Assembly (NCBI GenBank): GCA_052436255.1
Contig: JBQVNP010000009.1
Span: 1 to 64,000, forward strand
Source: Pelomonas sp052436255
GTDB lineage: Bacteria; Pseudomonadota; Gammaproteobacteria; Burkholderiales; Burkholderiaceae_C
DNA: 64,000 nucleotides
Direction of reading: 5' to 3'
A program made the translations under genes and the position numbers. Below, piece after piece: positions 41,920-50,357 of this stretch (position 1 is the first letter of the stretch; every line of letters starts with the position of its first letter). The notes under the pieces are model-generated. The model had not been told where the DNA came from and did not search any database. It was given only the letters and a program-made list of their open reading frames with translations.

Positions 41920-44241
41920 ATGCGCCTCTACCTTCTCGCAGTCGTTGCCTCCATCGTCACCGCTGCGTTCACTTCCGTCACCGCCCAGACTGCGGTCGGG
42001 CCGACTGTCCGGGACGTCGTCGAGTTCAAGACCATCGTCTGGCCCGTCGCGCACGACGCCGAGGGGCTGCGCCAGCAGACTTCTCCAGATGGCAGCCGCG
42101 GCTTCATCGTCACCCGCAAGGCCGACGTGAAGGCGGACGTCAACCGATACGAGATCGTGATGCTGAACCTCGCGCCCGCGCGACTTGCAGACCGCCGGCC
42201 TGTGCCGCCGGAGGTGGTGTTCGGGTTCGATGCCAAGAAGGACAACGAATCCGGCTATCCGGCTCTCGCCCAGGCGCAGTGGGCGGACGACCGGACCCTG
42301 GTGTTCCGGGCCAAGATCAAGGACCACGTCTACCAGATTTACAGCCTCGATCTGCCGACGGGCAAGGTCGTGCAGCTGACGAACGCAGCGACACCGATCG
42401 AGTCATTCGCCACCTCGCGCGATCTGAAGCGCGTGGTGTATCTCGTGCAGGCTCCCAACCCGCCCATGAAGGACGGCTCGCGCAGCATCGTCGTCGGCAA
42501 CCAGTGGTTCCGCGCCGCCCTCTATGGCCAGCAGGACGTTCGCCAGCAGAACCGGAAGTACCGCTTCTATGTGGAGGACGTCGGGACCGGCAAGCCGGCT
42601 CGCCCCCTGGGCGAGCCCTTCCTGCAGGCCAACGCTGGCTTCCCCGCTGCCAACATATCGCCTGACGGCCGTTGGGCCATCTTGCCAAGGTACGAGCGAG
42701 AACGGACGTTGGCGTGGAGTCGCCAGTACCCCGTCGTCCGCGAGATCGCGCAGGAATTCGGCCCGGCGCTGAAGCGAGACCCGCTCGGCTACTTCAATGG
42801 CGCCATGGCGTACACGGCCAGGCGGATGGTGGCCTGGCGCTTGGAGGATGCGCGCGAGCAGACCATCCTGGATGCGCCGGACGACTGCTTGCCCGGCGGG
42901 CTGCAGTCCCGCCGCGACAAGGTCTGGTTGTCCTCAGGAAAGTCCGTGGTGTTGGCCGGTACCCATCTGCCGATCGCTGCAGGGAGCAAGGCGTCGTCGG
43001 CGTCGCATGTCGTCGAGTACTGGCCCGACAGCGGCCGATGGTCGATCGTGGCGAAGCTCAGCGAACGGCTGGACAGCGCCGTCGGGTTCGGCGACAGGAT
43101 CGAGGTCGTTGAGGGCGGCCGGCCGCGGCAGTTTGAGCGCAGCGACGGAGCGTGGCGGGAGGTCGCCTCGATCCCGCTGGCATCGAAGGCGGCTTGGCGT
43201 TTGAAGGTGCGCGAGAGCGTCAATGAGCCGCCCGATGTGTTTGCGGAAGGGCCTGCTGGCCAGGCCGTTCGGCTGACGACGCTCAACCCGCACTTCGATA
43301 CGAATACCTGGGGAGCCGTCTCGACCTACACCTGGCGCGATGCCAAGGATCGGCAGTGGCATGGTGGTCTCATGGCGCCGAGCGACGCAACGCCCGGCAA
43401 ACGTTTGCCCCTGGTCATCGAGGCATACAACTACTTCCCGGAGAACTTCTACATCGCGGGATCCAACGGTGCAAAGCGAGCTGCAACCAGCGCGTTTCCG
43501 GGGCGGGCGTTGCTTCGCGAAGGGGTGCTGGTGTTGGTCATGCCTGTCCACACGAAGAAGACGCCCTTCAAGGATGACGCCGATCAGAGTCGGCTGTTCA
43601 ACGAAGGTGTCCGTGGCGCTGTCGAGCAGCTCGTGAGGGAAGGGCGCGTCGACCCTGACCGCGTGGGGATCATCGGGTGGAGCATGAGCGGCGAGAAGCT
43701 CCTGAACCTCATCACCTTCTCCGATCTGCCCATCCGCGCAGCGACCATCGCTGACGGGGACTCCAACACACTGTTCTCGTACACGATCACCTACAGCTTC
43801 ACCGATTACACGTGGGGTCATAAGGAGGCCGTGAACCGAGGCATCCCTGCTCGCCCGAACCTGGACAACTGGGTCAGGACCGATCCCTCGTTGAACACCG
43901 ACTGCATCAAGGCCGCGCTGCGCATCGAGACGTATGGAGCTGCCGTGCACAACCACTGGGACATCTACGCGCTCTTGCGGCGGCAGTACAAGCCTGCGGA
44001 CATGATCCTCATCCCTGATGGATCACACGGCCTAGCGACGCCGAGCGAGCGCATGATTTCGCTGCAAGGGAACGTCGACTGGTTCCGGTTCTGGTTGAAG
44101 GGCGAGAAGCGCAATGGCGAGTTGCTCGCCACGGAAACCGATGGATCGTTGCGCGCGCAGTATGAGTCTTGGGATCAGATGGCGACTTTGAAGCAGGCCG
44201 ACGACAAGCGTCCCCGGTGTCCGCTGAAGAGCGTGGGCTGA
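41920..44241 (+). CDS. Lasso peptide isopeptidase (AtxE-type S9 peptidase)
   Basis: The 773-residue protein is a prolyl-oligopeptidase-fold enzyme with a signal peptide (MRLYLLAVVASIVTAAF). It has a beta-propeller N-terminal part and a C-terminal hydrolase. The likely nucleophile is Ser588 in GWSMSGEKL; the likely His is H703 in IPDGSHGL. AtxE enzymes open the lasso ring by cleaving the isopeptide bond. The TTG at 41899 is in frame, but I prefer the ATG at 41920, which gives a regular signal. Position after the receptor and opposite the A-D operon supports the call. Confidence 0.85.
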   Translation: MRLYLLAVVASIVTAAFTSVTAQTAVGPTVRDVVEFKTIVWPVAHDAEGLRQQTSPDGSRGFIVTRKADVKADVNRYEIVMLNLAPARLADRRPVPPEVVFGFDAKKDNESGYPALAQAQWADDRTLVFRAKIKDHVYQIYSLDLPTGKVVQLTNAATPIESFATSRDLKRVVYLVQAPNPPMKDGSRSIVVGNQWFRAALYGQQDVRQQNRKYRFYVEDVGTGKPARPLGEPFLQANAGFPAANISPDGRWAILPRYERERTLAWSRQYPVVREIAQEFGPALKRDPLGYFNGAMAYTARRMVAWRLEDAREQTILDAPDDCLPGGLQSRRDKVWLSSGKSVVLAGTHLPIAAGSKASSASHVVEYWPDSGRWSIVAKLSERLDSAVGFGDRIEVVEGGRPRQFERSDGAWREVASIPLASKAAWRLKVRESVNEPPDVFAEGPAGQAVRLTTLNPHFDTNTWGAVSTYTWRDAKDRQWHGGLMAPSDATPGKRLPLVIEAYNYFPENFYIAGSNGAKRAATSAFPGRALLREGVLVLVMPVHTKKTPFKDDADQSRLFNEGVRGAVEQLVREGRVDPDRVGIIGWSMSGEKLLNLITFSDLPIRAATIADGDSNTLFSYTITYSFTDYTWGHKEAVNRGIPARPNLDNWVRTDPSLNTDCIKAALRIETYGAAVHNHWDIYALLRRQYKPADMILIPDGSHGLATPSERMISLQGNVDWFRFWLKGEKRNGELLATETDGSLRAQYESWDQMATLKQADDKRPRCPLKSVG

Positions 44242-44348
44242 TCCGCGCTATGTAGCGCCCACTACCTTGTGTCGGCAGAGCGGCGCGCAGGGGCGTGCCG
44301 TTCTGCTTGCTGATACGCTCCCGCGGACAAGACGATTAGGGGAGCGAT

Positions 44349-45398
44349 ATGAGGCGTTGGAGGCTCGCAGTAGTTGGCAGTGCGATCGGTTTCTTCTTCG
44401 TGGGCGCGCAAGCCTACGAGCTCAATCCCGTCGAAGATAAGTATCGATGGGACGGCGACAGGACCCACTGGAAATGGGTGGCGGATCCAATGCACGAGGA
44501 ACTGACCTTGCGTGCACGCGCCTGCGCCGCCGGTCATGAAGCATCGAAGCCGGAAGATGTTCGTTGTGGCATGTCGCCATCCGTGCCAGCGGGCCATCAT
44601 CGCGGGCACAAGCATGATTCGCTCGTTAGAGGCGTGTGGTGGAACGACGATCCGAACCAGTTGCTGTTCGCCCTGCGCCAAGCGGAATGGGCCGCGTGGA
44701 TGCTGGATGGCGAGCACATAGCGACACACAAGCGCAACCTGCGCGGCAAATCGGCCAAGATCGACAAGACCTACTACATCAACTACCGGAGTCACTATGG
44801 CGATCTGCAGTTCCTGCATGCCATGGCGAGCGGCGACAAGGTTGATCCTCGGACTACGCAGCAGAACATCCTGACCTGGGCGGAGTTCACCTACAAGGTC
44901 GCGATCGGCTCGATAGGCACCGAATCAACGCTGGGCCAAGTGGAGGTGCCAGGCTTCGGTGAGTTCTTCGGGCACCTCAATGGATGGTCGGTTTCATACC
45001 TCTTCGCGCCGAAGTACCTGCTGAGGTCCGGCGAGCACTTCAACCAGATGGCGCTGGGGTCGCTTCTGCATGTGATCCAGGATTCCTTCTCTGCGGCGCA
45101 CGTGGAGCGCGTCTTCAAAGCAACCGAAGCTTGCCCACGCGGCAGGGTGATCCGCTTCAACACGTACGTTGGTCAAGTGAAATCGGCCCACAAGGCGGCT
45201 GACGTGCGGATCGCTTGGCTGGACCAAAAGTACGGTGACTTCCAGGGGCCCATCGATGCGAGCGCGGCACTGTTGTCGCTCGCATCTCGGAAAGCTGACT
45301 GGGAGAAGGAGGTCAAGCCGTACCTGGAGAACGCTGTGTTCTGCCTCGGCAATGATGCAGAGCCATCGAATCACGGGGGCTTCAATCAACATCGTTGA
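44349..45398 (+). CDS. Exported zinc phospholipase C-like protein
   Basis: The 349-residue protein has a signal peptide (VVGSAIGFFFVGAQAY) and a motif GSLLHVIQDSFSAAHVER resembling the zinc-binding GxxxHxxxDxxxxxH of PLC/S1-P1-type hydrolases. Other His-rich patches are MHEELTLRARA and GHHRGHKHD. A catalytic role is plausible but unproven. It follows the isopeptidase by 107 bp on the same strand, and its stop lies 6 bp from the stop of the ABC transporter. It may be part of the lasso locus. Confidence 0.5.
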   Translation: MRRWRLAVVGSAIGFFFVGAQAYELNPVEDKYRWDGDRTHWKWVADPMHEELTLRARACAAGHEASKPEDVRCGMSPSVPAGHHRGHKHDSLVRGVWWNDDPNQLLFALRQAEWAAWMLDGEHIATHKRNLRGKSAKIDKTYYINYRSHYGDLQFLHAMASGDKVDPRTTQQNILTWAEFTYKVAIGSIGTESTLGQVEVPGFGEFFGHLNGWSVSYLFAPKYLLRSGEHFNQMALGSLLHVIQDSFSAAHVERVFKATEACPRGRVIRFNTYVGQVKSAHKAADVRIAWLDQKYGDFQGPIDASAALLSLASRKADWEKEVKPYLENAVFCLGNDAEPSNHGGFNQHR

Positions 45399-45404
45399 TC
45401 CGAG

Positions 45405-47189
45405 CTACGCAGCAGCGCCCTCTGCCTGGTACCGCCAGAGCCGCGCGTAGAGTCCCTGCCTTGCCAGCAGATCCTCGTGCGTGCCTTGCTCGCAGATCCG
45501 TCCCTGGTCCATCACGACGATCTGGTCGGCGTGCATCACTGTCGACAGGTGGTGAGCGACGATCAGCGTCGTGCAGCCTTCAGTGGCCCGGCGCAGAGCC
45601 AGCAACACTTCGGACTCTGTCCGGCCGTCCAGTGCTGACGTGGGCTCATCCAGCAGGAACACAGAGGGCTTGCGCACCAGCGCGCGTGCGATCGCCACGC
45701 GCTGGCGCTCGCCACCGGAAAGCTTGAGCCCCCTGTCGCCGACCAGCGTTCGGTACCCCTCGGGCAGTGAATCAATGACGGCGTCGAGCTGCGCGGCGCT
45801 GGTGGCGCGCTCCATCGTCCCGGGCGCCAGGTCGGGTGCGGCCAGGGTGATGTTCTCAGCGATCGACATGTGAAGGAGAGGGGTGTCCTGCGGCACCAGT
45901 GCCATCTGCGTGCGCAGCTGTCGAAGCGGCATGGTGTCGATGGGGATGCCGTCTAGCAGGATGCGGCCTCGTTGCGGCACGTACAGGCGCAGCAAAAGCT
46001 TTAACAGTGAGGACTTGCCTGAGCCGCTGGGGCCCACCAGGGCAACGGTGGAGCCCGCGCTGATCGCCAGGTTGAGGTCATGGATCACGGGCTTGTCGGG
46101 CTCGTAGCCGAAGGCCAAACCTTCGAAGCGGATGGCTGGAGGGCGAAGCAGCGAGGTTGGCGGCCGCGCTGCGGTCTTGGGCTCAGCTTCAGACTCCCGG
46201 CTCTCGTGCAGGATATCCAACGCTGGCCTCAAGAAGCCCAGTGCACGCACCAGGTCTCGAACTGCGGACCCGATGGCTTCAACCGGTCGCACCATCTGGA
46301 TCAGATAGACGGTGCTGAGAACGAAGTCTCCGAGGGTCAAGGCCCCGCTCTTCACGCCGTTCGTAGCGATGAACAGGCAGCTACCCATCGAGACTGCGAA
46401 GACAGCGGTCGCAGCTAGGGCCGTGAATGCGCTGACCCGGTAGTACGCCGTCCAGCGCTCCACAAGCGAGGTGGCAGCGCCGGCCAGTGACCGCTGGGCG
46501 GCGTTCTCGGCGCCAAAGCAGCGAAGGACCTCAACGCTGGCCATACCCTCGGCGAGCTGGCCGTGAACCGCCAAGCTGGCCGCGGTGACTTCTCTGGCAT
46601 GGTTGTTCAGCCGTCTGGCGCCGATGGCGAACACCACGAAGTACAGCAGCCCGCTCGCGCCGAACAGCGCGAGCAGGGCGGGTTGTCCAAGTCCTGCCAG
46701 CACAACCAGCATGACCGCCAGCTCGACGACGACCGGCGCGACACTTTGAATGAGATGCGTCAGGATCAGTTGCGTGCCTGCGCAGGCGAGGTCAAGGCTA
46801 TGAATCAGCTCGCCCGTGCGTCGTTTGAGCAGGCCACCGAGTGGCAAATGCAGCACATGGTCGAAGAAGCGGTGACGCAATGCTGCGACCAGCGGCTGGT
46901 CGATCTTGCTGACGAGCCACGGCCGGACATCTCCTAGGATGCGGCCGGTACCTAGCGCCGCGACATAGATTGCGCCCGCGGCCATCAAGAGCGTGTCGAA
47001 GCCGTCACCGGTTGAACTGGTGTGTGCGGCTGTATCAACCAACTGCTTCAGCGCGAGCGGAGCAAGGGCCGTCAGGGCGCCGCCCGCGAACACGATGAGC
47101 ATCGCGGCGACGATCAGCAAGCGGAGGCGATGGTCAGTCAGCTCCGCAAGCAGGCGCAATGCAGGCCGTATGCGGTGCTGGCCCAGCAT
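45405..47189 (-). CDS. Lasso peptide ABC exporter (D protein)
   Basis: The 594-residue half-transporter has an N-terminal six-helix membrane domain and a C-terminal ATPase: Walker A GPSGSGKSSLLKLLLRL, signature LSGGERQRVAIARAL, Walker B VFLLDEPTSALD and H-loop IVAHHLST. Proteins such as McjD export the mature peptide and confer immunity. It is the last gene of the A-B-C-D operon and lies 14 bp after the cyclase gene. Confidence 0.9.
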   Translation of the reverse strand: MLGQHRIRPALRLLAELTDHRLRLLIVAAMLIVFAGGALTALAPLALKQLVDTAAHTSSTGDGFDTLLMAAGAIYVAALGTGRILGDVRPWLVSKIDQPLVAALRHRFFDHVLHLPLGGLLKRRTGELIHSLDLACAGTQLILTHLIQSVAPVVVELAVMLVVLAGLGQPALLALFGASGLLYFVVFAIGARRLNNHAREVTAASLAVHGQLAEGMASVEVLRCFGAENAAQRSLAGAATSLVERWTAYYRVSAFTALAATAVFAVSMGSCLFIATNGVKSGALTLGDFVLSTVYLIQMVRPVEAIGSAVRDLVRALGFLRPALDILHESRESEAEPKTAARPPTSLLRPPAIRFEGLAFGYEPDKPVIHDLNLAISAGSTVALVGPSGSGKSSLLKLLLRLYVPQRGRILLDGIPIDTMPLRQLRTQMALVPQDTPLLHMSIAENITLAAPDLAPGTMERATSAAQLDAVIDSLPEGYRTLVGDRGLKLSGGERQRVAIARALVRKPSVFLLDEPTSALDGRTESEVLLALRRATEGCTTLIVAHHLSTVMHADQIVVMDQGRICEQGTHEDLLARQGLYARLWRYQAEGAAA

Positions 47190-47203
47190 GGCGGGTGCAT
47201 CTG

Positions 47204-49024
47204 TCAGAAGAGCGTTGAGCGGCTGCCGCGTGAAACGCGGCGCAGCCAGGCCTCGATCGCGATGCAGGAGTGGATCTCAGACACGTACGCATCACCTTGT
47301 GTGGGACGCCGCTCCAGCGAGGCCTCGACGCGCTGGCGGTCGAGCAGGCCTCGTCGCACCAGCTGGCCATCGAGGAGGAGGCTTCTGGCAAGCGGCAGAC
47401 TGCGCTGGAGGACGGCTGTGATGTGCTCCTCGGTGCCGCCCTTCGAGCGCCGTGAGGCGATTTCCGGCGGGATTCGGTCGGAGAAGGCATCTCTGGCCAG
47501 CGCCCGGCCACGACCGCCTCGTGTCAGCACATAGGTTGGCAGCCGCAGACTGAGCTCAAGCAGGGGCTGCGACATCAGCGGATGGACGAGCTCCGGCGAT
47601 GCCGCTGGAGCGTAGGGGTTGTAGTAGTCGAAGGGGCAGATCAGCGCGCGCAGCTGCATCAGCTTCCCGATGGGTAGATCTGATCCCTCCATCAGGCCGG
47701 GATGGACAAAGCGTGAGGCTTGTCCGAGTGCGTTCGCGACGATGTCGGAAGGCATCAGCGCCAGGTACTGTCCTGCGTTGGTCAGCGCGCTCCGCTTGGT
47801 GAAGCGGTACTGGAAAGCCTCCCGCAGGGTCTGCCAGAAGGACACATGACCCAGTCGTGCAGCATCCAGCGTTGCCCCTAGAAAGCCTCGATCGAGCCCC
47901 CGCAGTTGGAGGTAGTCGGCGGCTGGCCAGGTGCACCGCACCTCCTCAAACAGCTGATCGCCGCCAGCGCCCGTGAATAGCGCCGATGCGCCTGCAGCGT
48001 TGGTGACCTCGGCGTCCATGCGGTCCGACCCCAGCCGGCCGATGTGGCTTCCCGGGACTGGGGTGAGGGCTGGGTCTGCGACCTGGTCGAGGTGGAAGTC
48101 GACGTCACGATGTCGTTCCACCAAGGTGCACCCGACGCGGGTGGCGGCGAGCCGTGCATAGGCTCGCTCATCGCTGTCTGAACCGGGCGAGAAGTAGTTG
48201 AGGCAGGTAATGCCTGCCGTGGGCGGCCCGCAGTAGAAGCTGCCGAGGATGATGGCTGAGTCCACGCCGCCCGACAGTCGCAGCACGACGTCTCCATAGC
48301 AGGACAGCCAAGAGAGCACGCTCTGGGTCGTTGCTTCCTTTAGCAACTCGGCAGCCAGGGCGGGCTCCGGTTCGATCGGATGACGTGCGATGTCGACGGC
48401 GCGCCAGAGGGGAGTCGCCGCACGCTGTAGCGACGTCATGGAAGTCAGCTCGCCAGGCAGTACGTTCGTTACACCCTTGAGCGCCGTTTCTTGTGCGCCG
48501 AGCCGTCCGTACACAAGGACCGCTGCGATCGCATCCCAGTTGACCTCTGGTGGCGGTAGCTCCAGCAGTGCAGAGACATCCTCCAGCCATGAGAACGCGA
48601 TCGACAAGCCGTCGAGCTCGAGGTGGAAGCATGGCAGGGTTCCGGTGGGATCGCGCAGCACGCGGCCTTCGCCGGCCCACGAAGGCATGAAAGCTACCCA
48701 GCGCCCCCAGAACTGCTCGACCAACGCGCGGCCCTCAGACCGGACGATCTCATCGCCTTCCTGATCGGTCAGTTCAACGTCCTCGCCGGGGGCGGGCGAA
48801 GGATCTGCTCGACGAAACAGCCGTCCGAGCACGACGCCGGCGTGAGATGGCAGCGTGTAGACGCCGTTGATGCCTCTTGTGTGACCCACCATGTAGACGC
48901 TGAATCCGGACGACGAGAAGGCGCGATGCCATCCTCCGTCGATCAAGGTTCCCGTGAGCCTTCTGGCCAGTGCGTTCTGGCTTTCGTTGGCGGGTGCCCA
49001 ACTGAATGCGATGTAGCGAAACAT
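47204..49024 (-). CDS. Lasso cyclase, asparagine synthetase homologue (C protein)
   Basis: The 606-residue protein has an N-terminal glutaminase-like domain lacking the catalytic Cys2 (it starts MFRYIAF) and an ATP-pyrophosphatase domain with SGGVDS at residues 251-256. Lasso C proteins adenylate the ring Asp/Glu side chain and close the isopeptide bond with Gly1. It lies 6 bp after the B gene. Confidence 0.92.
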   Translation of the reverse strand: MFRYIAFSWAPANESQNALARRLTGTLIDGGWHRAFSSSGFSVYMVGHTRGINGVYTLPSHAGVVLGRLFRRADPSPAPGEDVELTDQEGDEIVRSEGRALVEQFWGRWVAFMPSWAGEGRVLRDPTGTLPCFHLELDGLSIAFSWLEDVSALLELPPPEVNWDAIAAVLVYGRLGAQETALKGVTNVLPGELTSMTSLQRAATPLWRAVDIARHPIEPEPALAAELLKEATTQSVLSWLSCYGDVVLRLSGGVDSAIILGSFYCGPPTAGITCLNYFSPGSDSDERAYARLAATRVGCTLVERHRDVDFHLDQVADPALTPVPGSHIGRLGSDRMDAEVTNAAGASALFTGAGGDQLFEEVRCTWPAADYLQLRGLDRGFLGATLDAARLGHVSFWQTLREAFQYRFTKRSALTNAGQYLALMPSDIVANALGQASRFVHPGLMEGSDLPIGKLMQLRALICPFDYYNPYAPAASPELVHPLMSQPLLELSLRLPTYVLTRGGRGRALARDAFSDRIPPEIASRRSKGGTEEHITAVLQRSLPLARSLLLDGQLVRRGLLDRQRVEASLERRPTQGDAYVSEIHSCIAIEAWLRRVSRGSRSTLF

Positions 49025-49030
49025 CGCTGA

Positions 49031-49759
49031 TCACACGACCAGGATGGGCGTGAAGCCCCGCACGTACTCGTGGGTGTCGTTGAGTACAAGGTCGCCTGAC
49101 TGCACCCAAGAGTGCGCGGCGAAGGGTCGAGTCCTCACGCCGACGACCCAGCTGGCATACAGCTTCTCTGCGGCCAGGAAACGCAGCAGCGTCAGAGAGT
49201 CGTGCAGGCACTTGTCGTGCGAGGTGATGACCACGGGGCGCATGCGCAGGTACCAGGCGCTGGCTCTTCTCAGCGCGCCTACCTGCTCGTCATCGGTCTT
49301 CATCCCCCTCGCAGGACGCAGAGCGCGTACGCTGCAAGCGATGGTGGCCATGCTGTGTCGCTTGAGCCAGTGCGTTGTGAGGAGCGCTGCATAGGCAAGG
49401 CCGAGGAACCTGCGCCACGGGACGCCCGGCGATGGCACATGCTCACCGTGGGACAGGCTGTTGCGCGGCGATGCGAGCGCTTCGTGGGCGGGTGCTGGCA
49501 ACGACGCTGGAACCAGCAGGGCCTGATCGCGCAGATGGCCAATCCAGTGATCAACCCCGTTGCTCGCGGGTTCGACTTGGTCGAGATCTTTGGCGGGCCA
49601 GCCGGCGATCCTTGCGGACAGGGCGGCCATGAGGGGGCCACCCGCGCCGATGTACTTGTCTCTTTGGAGGTCGAGCAGGATCACCTGTCCGTCGACGTGG
49701 CACGCGCGCACATGATCGGCAAGGCGATATTCCGGCTGAATCGGTGTTGTCGTTGGCAT
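49031..49759 (-). CDS. Lasso leader peptidase with RRE (B protein)
   Basis: The 242-residue protein has a PqqD-like precursor recognition element at about residues 10-90 (VILLDLQRDKYIGAGGPLM) and a C-terminal transglutaminase-like protease with likely catalytic residues Cys184 (HDKCLHDSL), His216 (AAHSWVQ) and Asp228 (VLNDT). One-piece B proteins are the proteobacterial form. It binds the leader and cleaves it before the core Gly. It follows the A gene by 56 bp. Confidence 0.92.
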   Translation of the reverse strand: MPTTTPIQPEYRLADHVRACHVDGQVILLDLQRDKYIGAGGPLMAALSARIAGWPAKDLDQVEPASNGVDHWIGHLRDQALLVPASLPAPAHEALASPRNSLSHGEHVPSPGVPWRRFLGLAYAALLTTHWLKRHSMATIACSVRALRPARGMKTDDEQVGALRRASAWYLRMRPVVITSHDKCLHDSLTLLRFLAAEKLYASWVVGVRTRPFAAHSWVQSGDLVLNDTHEYVRGFTPILVV

Positions 49760-49772
49760 GGTGATCCTGCTA

Positions 49773-49797
49773 GGCGTGCAGCTTGTCGCCGCACGCC
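49773..49797 (-). promoter_or_regulatory. Intercistronic hairpin between lasso A and B genes
   Basis: A 7-bp perfect stem (GGCGTGC / GCACGCC) with an 11-nt loop lies between the precursor stop and the B start. There is no following T run, so it is not a classical terminator. It could attenuate read-through or protect the A transcript, giving more precursor than enzymes, as reported for other lasso operons. Confidence 0.5.
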
Positions 49798-49815
49798 GTT
49801 TCTGCTGCCGGGGGA

Positions 49816-49935
49816 TCAGAACTGCTTGTAGATCCCGACCTGGTTGTCTTCAACCCGCGGCAGGTCGGGCTGACCCTTGGTTTCTTCCTTGGCGTCGCCC
49901 AGGTCCACGATCTCCAGTTGCGGTGCTTCGTTCAT
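49816..49935 (-). CDS. Lasso peptide precursor (A protein), 39 residues
   Basis: The gene has its ATG at 49933-49935 behind an AAGGAG ribosome binding site and a TGA at 49816-49818. The leader (residues 1-20) contains PQLEIVDLGDAKEETK, with Thr19 at the -2 position as most lasso leaders require. The core is predicted as GQPDLPRVEDNQVGIYKQF (residues 21-39). Gly1 would bond with Glu9 to give a 9-residue ring; Asp4 is too close, and Asp10 would give a ring larger than usual. Bulky tail residues Ile15, Tyr16, Lys17 and Phe19 are candidate plugs. It directly precedes the B gene. The call is strong from position and leader; the exact cleavage site is inferred. Confidence 0.9.
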   Translation of the reverse strand: MNEAPQLEIVDLGDAKEETKGQPDLPRVEDNQVGIYKQF

Positions 49936-50357
49936 CACGATCTCCTTGAAGTTGCGTTGAGGTCAGAAGTGCCGTCAGCGCTTGGCCATCCGGCGATCGG
50001 AAGATTGAGGCTGGTCGCGTGGCCCGGCAACTTGAGATGCCGATGAGTTGCGGCGTTCGGCGATCCGCCAGCTCGGGTGACCGGGCGTAGGGGACGTCAA
50101 GGCGCGGTCGCGGCATAGCCGTTCATCGCTGCATCCGTTCGGTTGTTCCGCTAGCAAATGGACGGCGCAGACGCTTCTGTCCGGTCTCGGATCGCCACAT
50201 GTCGCGCGGGTCATGTGACCGATGCGATGGTGGCTGGCTCGGTATCCCTGCGCGGAGCGAGGTGAGTTCGGGTGATTTCCGGCTGCTGAACCGAACACTT
50301 GGTGTGGTGCTGTGTTTTCGGCGCTGAGGTTTTTGGCGGCTGAAACGTCATGGAGTC
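49936..50357. other. Divergent control region upstream of the lasso operon
   Basis: This 420-bp gap separates the leftward lasso operon from a rightward Y1-transposase-like gene and should hold both promoters. I see a short dyad GGTCATGTGACC at 50209-50220 but no convincing -35/-10 pair. The ORFs that cross it on the minus strand are compositionally poor and lack a leader or core pattern, so I see no second precursor. Confidence 0.4.

Noticed and set aside
44245..44258. GCGCTA/TAGCGC dyad after the isopeptidase as terminator
   Set aside because: The stem is 6 bp with a 2-nt centre and no T-run follows.
49975..50298. Minus-strand ORF upstream of the lasso precursor as a second precursor
   Set aside because: It has no leader Thr followed by Gly, no suitable Asp/Glu at ring positions, and no ribosome site.
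38763..50352. Shared 12-mer CTGAAACGTCAT near 38764 and 50341 as an ECF promoter
   Set aside because: In 64 kb many 12-mer pairs are expected by chance, and neither copy is placed convincingly for both genes; the 50341 copy is only about 10 bp before a start codon.
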